From CAZWSC01 sp964636385 (GTDB lineage: Bacteria; Eisenbacteria; RBG-16-71-46; CAIMUX01), in contig CAZWSC010000027.1 in the NCBI GenBank assembly GCA_964636385.1, forward strand, positions 1 through 19,392: a DNA stretch of 19,392 nt. Reading direction: 5' to 3'. Position 1 is the first letter of the stretch, and the number at the start of each line of letters is the position of its first letter. The notes under the pieces were generated by a model. It saw nothing but the letters and a program-made list of their open reading frames with translations, searched no databases and was not told the origin of the DNA. Positions 14,207-19,392 of this stretch are shown in pieces. A program made the translations under genes and the position numbers.

Positions 14207-15727
14207 TCAGTTGTGATTGCGCGCAACCCGGAACCCGACGAACGGAAACCAGTCTCCGGGGCGTTGGTAGAACCTGGATGCAGCGCGGGACTCCATGGCG
14301 TTCGATATCCAGGAGCCCCCGCGGGCCACGCGGCTGTTCCCCTCGGCAGGCCCCCTCGGGTCGACCAGGACATCCTGATCCCCTGCACCGTAGTCGGGCG
14401 CGTAGAAATCGAAACACCACTCGTAAACGTTTCCATGCGTGTCGTAGAGACCGAGCGCATTGGGAACCTTCCCGCGCACAGGCCGGGACATCCAGCCCGA
14501 GTTCCCGCAGTACCATGCGGCTGGATCCAGGCCCGGATCGAGCGGGGTGCACTCCAGGGCGGTGATGCCGCCCGTATAGAAGGCCTCATCCGAACCGGCG
14601 CGGCAGATGTACTCCCACTCAGCCTCTGTCAGAAGCCGGTAACCGTTGCTCCTTCTGTCCCAGAGAACCTCCGCACTCTCGATGCGGTTGTCCCGCCGGG
14701 AAATCGAGCTGATCCCGTACGCTGGATCCAGTCCTTCTGCGAGGGACAGCCGGTTGCAGTACTCCACAGCGTCATACCAGGTGATCGACTCGACCGGCCG
14801 GTCGGCCCCGACGAACTCCGATTCGTCCCACGGCATCACGGCGCGCCACTCCGCCTGAGTCACTTCATGAGCACAGACCCGGAAGGACTGTGTAAGGGTA
14901 ACCTGCCGACGTTCCTCGTCTTCAAGGCGGCCAGGCTCGCCCTCAGGGCTGCCCATCAGGAATGTCACGCCTGCACCGACATCCACGAGAACCAGGTCGG
15001 GCTCCTGATCGACTCCCGTGCCGGCAACCGTGACCGGCCCGCATCCGGTCCCTGTTTCGACCAGGCAGACCGCGGGTCCGGCGGACCTGGGATGAAAGCT
15101 CACAGCGACGGTGTGGGAGCGGCCTGCGAACAGGCCGACCGGCCCGCCTCCCGACACCACGCTAAAATCTCCACAATCGAGGGTGACGTCCGCTTCCAGC
15201 GTTCCTCCCCCGGCATTCCGGATGACGAACTCCATTGCGAACTGGCCGCCAACCGCGGTGCTGCCGAAGTTGAGCTCGAGCGGTTCCACGATGCAGACAG
15301 GAGCGCCCAGCCGGACCGTCACCTGGTTCGAGGGAAGGGAGGCATTGGCCGCCTTGTCCAGGATGCGGATGGCAAAGTACCACGTCGTGTCGGGGAGGAT
15401 GCCTCCAATCGTGACCTCCTGCATCTCCCCGGGAAGGCCCACCGGCGGGAGACCTGTTACCGGAGTTGCGAACCCCCACTCCTGGATGATGATCGGGGTA
15501 TCCTGATACCGGAGATCGTAGCTGTCCGCCTGCCCCACCATTCCATCGTCCCCGGAGTCGGTCCATCTGAGTGTGACTGTGGTATCCGTCACGGCAGCCA
15601 CCCTCAGGTCTTCCACTCTCGCCGGAGGCGCTGTGTCGGTGAATGGGGTGCCTTCATCCCCGCAGCCGGCATGGAGGGTCACAGCCGCCAACAGCATCAG
15701 ATACGGGACCCGCATCATATGACGCAT
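14207..15727 (-). CDS. Lipoprotein with FnIII, Ig-like and SUMF1 (formylglycine-enzyme-like) domains
   Basis: The 506-residue protein starts MRHMMRVPYLMLLAAVTLHAGC; Cys22 is a probable lipidation site, although His at -3 is an atypical lipobox residue. Residues about 32-140 resemble fibronectin type III (ARVEDLRVAAVTDTTVTLRW), 142-240 an Ig-like ASPM/Hydin-type domain (LELNFGSTAVGGQF), and 250-506 a SUMF1 domain (FLMGSPEGEPGRLEDEE, HEVTQAEW, RLLTEAEWEYICRAG, LYDTHGNVYEWCFDF, ending VARGGSWIS and VGFRVAR). The cysteine pair used by true formylglycine-generating enzyme after RGGS is absent, so a binding or other non-sulfatase role is more likely. ATG at 15727 is preferred, with GGAGG eight bases upstream; GTG at 15751 lies before that site. 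Confidence 0.87.
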   Translation of the reverse strand: MRHMMRVPYLMLLAAVTLHAGCGDEGTPFTDTAPPARVEDLRVAAVTDTTVTLRWTDSGDDGMVGQADSYDLRYQDTPIIIQEWGFATPVTGLPPVGLPGEMQEVTIGGILPDTTWYFAIRILDKAANASLPSNQVTVRLGAPVCIVEPLELNFGSTAVGGQFAMEFVIRNAGGGTLEADVTLDCGDFSVVSGGGPVGLFAGRSHTVAVSFHPRSAGPAVCLVETGTGCGPVTVAGTGVDQEPDLVLVDVGAGVTFLMGSPEGEPGRLEDEERRQVTLTQSFRVCAHEVTQAEWRAVMPWDESEFVGADRPVESITWYDAVEYCNRLSLAEGLDPAYGISSISRRDNRIESAEVLWDRRSNGYRLLTEAEWEYICRAGSDEAFYTGGITALECTPLDPGLDPAAWYCGNSGWMSRPVRGKVPNALGLYDTHGNVYEWCFDFYAPDYGAGDQDVLVDPRGPAEGNSRVARGGSWISNAMESRAASRFYQRPGDWFPFVGFRVARNHN

Positions 15728-15753
15728 TGCTCTTTCCTCCAGCTGGTCCACGC

Positions 15754-15769
15754 CTTCCGGATCCGGAAG
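15754..15769. promoter_or_regulatory. Perfect 16-bp palindrome CTTCCGGATCCGGAAG, possible operator
   Basis: The palindrome lies 26 bases upstream of the SUMF1 lipoprotein start, in the 125-base gap after the DHH gene. Its placement suits an operator or a short RNA hairpin, but no regulator can be named. Confidence 0.45.
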
Positions 15770-15852
15770 CGGCCGGGCATCAACGATCCACGATGGTCAG
15801 GAAGGACAGCGCCGACGCGCCTTGAACCGGTCGCCCCGAGGCGGGCGGCCTG

Positions 15853-16908
15853 TCATGTGAACTCCTGATTCGCGGTGTCATCCACCAGTTTGACGCCATT
15901 CGGATCGGCCTTCAAGACCTCGAGGGAGCGGTTCAGCATCCAGCCCTCGAGCCACGCGGCCAGCTCGTTGCTGCGGGCGCCACGCTCGATCTTCCCGCCG
16001 GCCATGGTGCCGTGCCCCCCGGCCTTGCCGCGGCCCCCAACGATCCTGCGGATTATCCTGCCCGCGTTGGCCCTGGGAGCGCTGGTCCGGATCGAGAAGA
16101 TCAGATCGCTGTTGAAGCGGCCGATCGAAAGAGACCACTGGATGTTCTCGAGGCGAAGCATCAGGTCGGCGAACTCGGCGACCACGTCGGGGTTGCTCAC
16201 CGGCCCCACGATCGTCACGGCAAGCCTGCCATGGAGCCGGGTGCCGGCTATCGCCTGGTCGATCATGGAGAAGTAGTCCCTGGGAATCGGAGGATGCTCC
16301 ACCCTGGAGAGGATCTGGTTGTCGACCCGGGGGAAATACTCCAGGAACGTACGCACATCCGCGTTGCTCGTGTCGCGTACCAGGTTCTGGGTTTCGGTCT
16401 TGATGGCGTAGAACATCGCCGTGGCAAGATGCCTGTCGATCCGGACACCGGATGCCTGAAGGTACTCGCTCATGATCGTGGCCGAGGCTCCGTAATCCTC
16501 CCTGATATCGTAGAACTGGACCTCGCGAGTCAGGCGGCGCAGCGGATGATGATCGATGACGATTGTCGGCAGGAGCCCCGCCGGCAGGGATGAGTTGCCC
16601 GTGTGAGGCTGGCAGTCCACCAGGGCGATCGCCTGGTATGAGCCGATGTCGAGGGAATCGAGAGGCACAAGCGGGATGTTCAGAAGCTCGCGAAGGGTCC
16701 GGTTCTCGCTCCTGCCGATGATCCCGCCGTATCCCAGATCCACATGCATGCGCCGTATGCGCCGGAGCACCCTCATCAGGGCCCAGCCCGAAGCGATGGA
16801 ATCGGGATCAGGATTATCGTGGGTCAGGACAAGAACCCGGCGGGCGCCGGCCACCGTGGCGGCCAGTTCCTCCAACCGCTTCTCCGCAGACCCGGGGGAT
16901 CGAGACAC
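15853..16908 (-). CDS. DHH-family phosphoesterase (nanoRNase/pAp phosphatase-like)
   Basis: The 351-residue protein carries the DHH fold used to hydrolyse phosphodiester or phosphomonoester bonds in short RNAs, pAp or cyclic dinucleotide products. Metal-binding motifs are LTHDNPDPDSIAS at 28-40, LVDCQPH at 97-102 and IDHHPL at 118-123, followed by DYGASATIMSEYL at 138-150. The C-terminal DHHA1 part has GGRGKAGGHGTMAGG at 291-305, the substrate-binding glycine-rich motif. No CBS or membrane domain is seen, so it is soluble. GTG at 16908 is chosen, with GGGAG seven bases upstream; the in-frame extension to 17055 is low-complexity and overlaps the remnant gene beyond. The exact substrate cannot be told from sequence. 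Confidence 0.9.
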   Translation of the reverse strand: MSRSPGSAEKRLEELAATVAGARRVLVLTHDNPDPDSIASGWALMRVLRRIRRMHVDLGYGGIIGRSENRTLRELLNIPLVPLDSLDIGSYQAIALVDCQPHTGNSSLPAGLLPTIVIDHHPLRRLTREVQFYDIREDYGASATIMSEYLQASGVRIDRHLATAMFYAIKTETQNLVRDTSNADVRTFLEYFPRVDNQILSRVEHPPIPRDYFSMIDQAIAGTRLHGRLAVTIVGPVSNPDVVAEFADLMLRLENIQWSLSIGRFNSDLIFSIRTSAPRANAGRIIRRIVGGRGKAGGHGTMAGGKIERGARSNELAAWLEGWMLNRSLEVLKADPNGVKLVDDTANQEFT

Positions 16909-16973
16909 GCCACATCTCCCGTTGAGGGCAACAGGCCGCAAACCGGAGATACTAGTCGGCCGGGTGGGACGCG

Positions 16974-17576
16974 TCAAGGATCCCCCGGAACCCTGAATCT
17001 TCGCGCCCGGCCATCGACCTGCCACCCGCCGTCGCCCTGCACCTCCTCGCTCCATCCGTCGGCGTTCTGGTCGTTGAGGTTGTCGCAGAAGATCACGTTC
17101 GGCGTCCGGAAGCAGTCAACACCGTAGCGGCCGATGTCGTAGCCGCCAGATCCGCCTCCGACGCACGGGGAGGTCTCGCATATCCAGTACGCCTTGTCCA
17201 GATCGGGGCAGTACTCGGGATCAGCAGAGACATCCGTGGGATCGGGGCTCATGCCGATGTAGTCGCCCCTGGCTTAGTTCGCGTGACTGGACAAGAACCT
17301 GTTGTGGAGAATGCTCGGGAAGGAGTGCCCGCAGTAGACGCCTGCTCCACGCACCGCGGATCCATCACGGATCGTGAACCCGGTGAGCACGGTCTCAGGC
17401 CACTCGCCGTCCGTGAAGGAGACGATCGGCGTTGCCGGGGTCGCTCCGGGCTGGAGTATGGTCAGATCGATGAAGCCGGGATCGTCATCCTCGATGAAGA
17501 GGCTGCCAACCACGACACAGTGAGAATGTGTCGCAGCCGGCAATCGGAAGCCTGGCGGACCTGTAGGAACAGGCAC
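16974..17576 (-). pseudogene. Remnant of a secreted parallel beta-helix protein
   Basis: Read from 17576 downward, ETVLTGFTIRDGSAVRGAG and VYCGHSFPSILHNRFLSS are typical coils of right-handed beta-helix repeat proteins. A TAA at 17276-17274 interrupts the frame. In the same frame beyond it, GMSPDPTDVSADPEYCPDL and ETSPCVGGGSGGYDIGRYG match the usual C-terminal end of that family. The many coils normally between these parts are absent. The tail then runs into VIFCDNLNDQNADGWSEE and GGWQVDG, which resembles the start of a LamG-like domain, and stops early. No signal peptide is visible. It looks like the scar of one or more deletions, or a collapsed assembly. Confidence 0.6.
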
Positions 17577-17919
17577 TGCGCCACGGAGGCCGGCACGTCA
17601 GGAAGGTTCGCCGGTTGGGCGGGGTCGTTCCTCAAGGAGATGACAGCCAGCCTGCGCTCAACAGAATCCCACCACTGCGGCCGTCATTATCCCACGTTTC
17701 GTCAACCTCTTTGACGCGCCAGGCTGGGTGGGTGCCATGCAGCGGGCGAACAGGCGGCAGAGGGTACCGGGGCCCCGACCTGTCCGCCGCAGGAACCCTG
17801 GTTCGCCACACGCTGTTGTGCGTTGAGACCGACAGGCATTCCTGCTATCGTGAAACACTGTTTGTCGTCGGGCGCCCTGGTTGCGCCCTGGGCAGGATTC
17901 AGGTTGAGAGAGGACCACA
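17577..17919. other. Intergenic region, no gene seen
   Basis: This 343-base stretch holds no convincing coding sequence on either strand. Its last 100 bases carry the promoter and ribosome binding site of the PpiD-like gene. The first part may be decayed upstream sequence of the beta-helix remnant. Confidence 0.5.
17823..17851 (+). promoter_or_regulatory. Sigma-70-type promoter of the PpiD-like gene
   Basis: TTGAGA (17823-17828) and TATCGT (17846-17851) match the -35 at five of six and the -10 at four of six positions with an ideal 17-base spacer. Transcription would start about 60 bases before the ATG. Confidence 0.55.
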
Positions 17920-19392
17920 ATGTTCGACCAGTTGCGACGGGGCATCAAGCCGATCATATGGATCACGACCTTTGCGTTCGTGATCGGTTTCGGGTTCATC
18001 ATCCTCGGCGATGCGAATATCCGCCCGGGCCGGGACGGGGACAGGCGACTGGCTCAGGGCCAGATAGGGTCTGTCAACGGTGATCCCATTTTCTTCAACG
18101 ACTACGAGCAGATGATGAACAGCGCCCGCATCAACTACCGGCAGCAGACCGGGCGGGAACTCGACCTCCGCACAGAGATGATGCTTCGCGATCAGGCCTG
18201 GAGCGAGATGATCCAGGACAGGATCCTGGCACAGGAGGCCAGGCGGCTCGGGATCGGGGTCACGGACGATGAGATCCTTTACGCTGCGTTCAACCAGCCA
18301 CCGCCCGAGGTCATGCAGAACCCCTTCTTCCACACCGACGGCCGCTTCGATCCCGGCAAGTACATTTCCCTGCTTCAGGATCCGGACTTCGACACCCGGG
18401 GGCTGGAAGAGCACTACAGACGGACGATTCCCGTTCAGAAGCTGCAGATGCAGGTGGCAGGCTCGGTAATCGTCTCCGATCTCGAGTTGCGGGAGGCGTT
18501 CGACGCACAGAATGAGAAGATCCAGGTCTCCTATCTCATGGTCCCCGGCGGAAGGTTCGACATCGACGAGGAGAGCGTGACCGAGGACGTGCTGCTCTCA
18601 CACTACCGCGGCCGGTCCTCGCAGTACCGCGTGCCTCCCCAGGCCGTGATCCAGTACGTCACGCTCGAGCGCCGGCACTCCCTCGAGGACTCGCTGAACC
18701 TGATCCAGGAGGGGCGGCAGATCCTGCGCGACCATGCCGACGGGGATGACTTCGGCATCCTGGTGGAGAACTACACCGAGGCGCCACCTGACAGGCGCGG
18801 CGGCGAAGATGCGAGCTGGCTGTCCGCCGCGGACATAGCAGACCCGGCAGTGCGGGAAGCCGCCTTTGCCCTCGAGGCTGGAGAGGTCAGCGATCTTCTG
18901 ATCACCCGCAACGGCATCCACATCGTCCGTGTCGAGGACAGGCGCACAAACGAACAGGGAGAGGACCAGATCAGGATGGCGGAGATCTTCATGTCTCTCA
19001 ACGCCTCCAGAGAGACCCTGAGTGACCTTGTGGAGAGGATCAGAAACTTCCGTCAGGAGGTCTCCACCCGCAACTTCGAGGAGGTGGCGGCTGAGATGGG
19101 CCTGGCGGTGAAGGTGACTCAGCCATTCACGGAAACCGGCTTCATCCCCGGTCTCGGATCCGTCCCGGAAGTCCAGAACTTCGCCTTTTCGCGCCCGGTG
19201 GGCTCGGTCACTCCTCCCATGGTCAGGTTTGACGGCTGGATCGTCGCGAGGGTCGCCGAGCGCCGCGGAGAGAGGGTGCAGGAGCTGAACGAGGTCCGCG
19301 ACCGGGTAAGGCGGGAGGTCATCGATTCGCTGCGCGTGGATCAGGCGGCGGAAGTCGCCCGGGATCTGCTGCGCCGTGTGCAGGACGGCGAG
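17920..19392 (+). CDS. PpiD/SurA-like peptidyl-prolyl isomerase, 3'-truncated by window edge
   Basis: The frame runs 491 codons from ATG at 17920 to the end of the window without a stop, so the C-terminus is missing. A single membrane segment, PIIWITTFAFVIGFGFIILG at 11-30, follows a short basic cytoplasmic tail, giving the PpiD topology with the bulk in the periplasm. Residues about 48-200 are a SurA_N-like chaperone region (QIGSVNGDPIFFNDYEQMM). A parvulin-type PPIase domain covers about 228-347, with GGEDASWLSAADIADPAVR, AAFALEAGEVSDLLITRNG and IHIVRVEDRR. A second parvulin-like stretch may begin near 350. It helps fold exported proteins, and SurA/PpiD proteins are typical of two-membrane bacteria. 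AGAGG lies six to seven bases before the ATG, and a good promoter lies upstream. Confidence 0.88.
   Translation, partial: MFDQLRRGIKPIIWITTFAFVIGFGFIILGDANIRPGRDGDRRLAQGQIGSVNGDPIFFNDYEQMMNSARINYRQQTGRELDLRTEMMLRDQAWSEMIQDRILAQEARRLGIGVTDDEILYAAFNQPPPEVMQNPFFHTDGRFDPGKYISLLQDPDFDTRGLEEHYRRTIPVQKLQMQVAGSVIVSDLELREAFDAQNEKIQVSYLMVPGGRFDIDEESVTEDVLLSHYRGRSSQYRVPPQAVIQYVTLERRHSLEDSLNLIQEGRQILRDHADGDDFGILVENYTEAPPDRRGGEDASWLSAADIADPAVREAAFALEAGEVSDLLITRNGIHIVRVEDRRTNEQGEDQIRMAEIFMSLNASRETLSDLVERIRNFRQEVSTRNFEEVAAEMGLAVKVTQPFTETGFIPGLGSVPEVQNFAFSRPVGSVTPPMVRFDGWIVARVAERRGERVQELNEVRDRVRREVIDSLRVDQAAEVARDLLRRVQDGE

Noticed and set aside
14171..15868. 565-codon plus-strand frame
   Set aside because: It is antisense to the SUMF1 lipoprotein, whose domains are recognisable. 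The plus-strand translation has no motif and is a GC-driven shadow.
17658..18002. Minus-strand frame at the PpiD-like promoter
   Set aside because: It overlaps the signal-anchor of the PpiD-like gene and its promoter; the translation has no recognisable pattern.

Overview
The window is about 19.4 kb of dense, high-GC bacterial DNA (roughly two-thirds G+C by eye) with mostly short intergenic gaps and few obvious terminators. No rRNA, tRNA, CRISPR array or transposase gene is visible. The mix suggests a Gram-negative-type environmental bacterium, probably from a deep FCB-like candidate phylum such as Eisenbacteria or Latescibacteria: Tat-exported DUF362 protein with polyferredoxin, secreted six-bladed propeller, SUMF1-type lipoprotein with FnIII and Ig-like domains, parallel beta-helix remnants, and a PpiD/SurA-type foldase. 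The phylum is an inference from protein style; no marker gene proves it.

Layout. 1-946 (+): 3' part of a CCA-adding enzyme. 966-2078 (-): UDP-GlcNAc 2-epimerase. 2321-4883 (-): a tightly coupled pair, Tat-signal DUF362 protein then membrane polyferredoxin. 5023-6231 (-): DNA polymerase IV (dinB) with a LexA-box promoter. 6232-6587: a complex divergent intergenic region with an 11-bp tandem repeat and a 179-bp imperfect palindrome. 6588-9226 (+): a partner-switching signalling module of STAS protein, HATPase anti-sigma-like kinase and receiver-PP2C (SpoIIE) phosphatase. 9240-10547 (-): secreted beta-propeller. 10771-11657 (-): lexA and a small downstream gene. 11900-13744 (-): a single gene fusing LipB and LipA. 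13713-14122 (-): an internally deleted, frameshifted lpdA. 14207-15727 (-): SUMF1-domain lipoprotein. 15853-16908 (-): DHH phosphoesterase. 16974-17576 (-): wreckage of a secreted beta-helix protein. 17920-19392 (+): 5' part of a PpiD-like peptidyl-prolyl isomerase, running off the window.

Three themes stand out. First, an SOS circuit: lexA carries two tandem boxes of the CGAAC-N4-GTTCG type across its own promoter, dinB carries a weaker box between its -35 and -10, and the small gene behind lexA would be co-induced. Second, lipoate metabolism: lpdA (E3 subunit of lipoate-dependent complexes) overlaps the start of a lipB-lipA fusion, so octanoyl transfer and sulfur insertion are encoded on one polypeptide; the lpdA copy here is broken. 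Third, the partner-switch operon follows directly after the 179-bp palindrome, whose right arm ends 16 bases before the STAS start codon.

The least explained piece of DNA is the palindrome at 6393-6571. The deletions in lpdA and in the beta-helix gene lie within 4 kb of one another and could be real decay or assembly errors; the sequence alone cannot decide.
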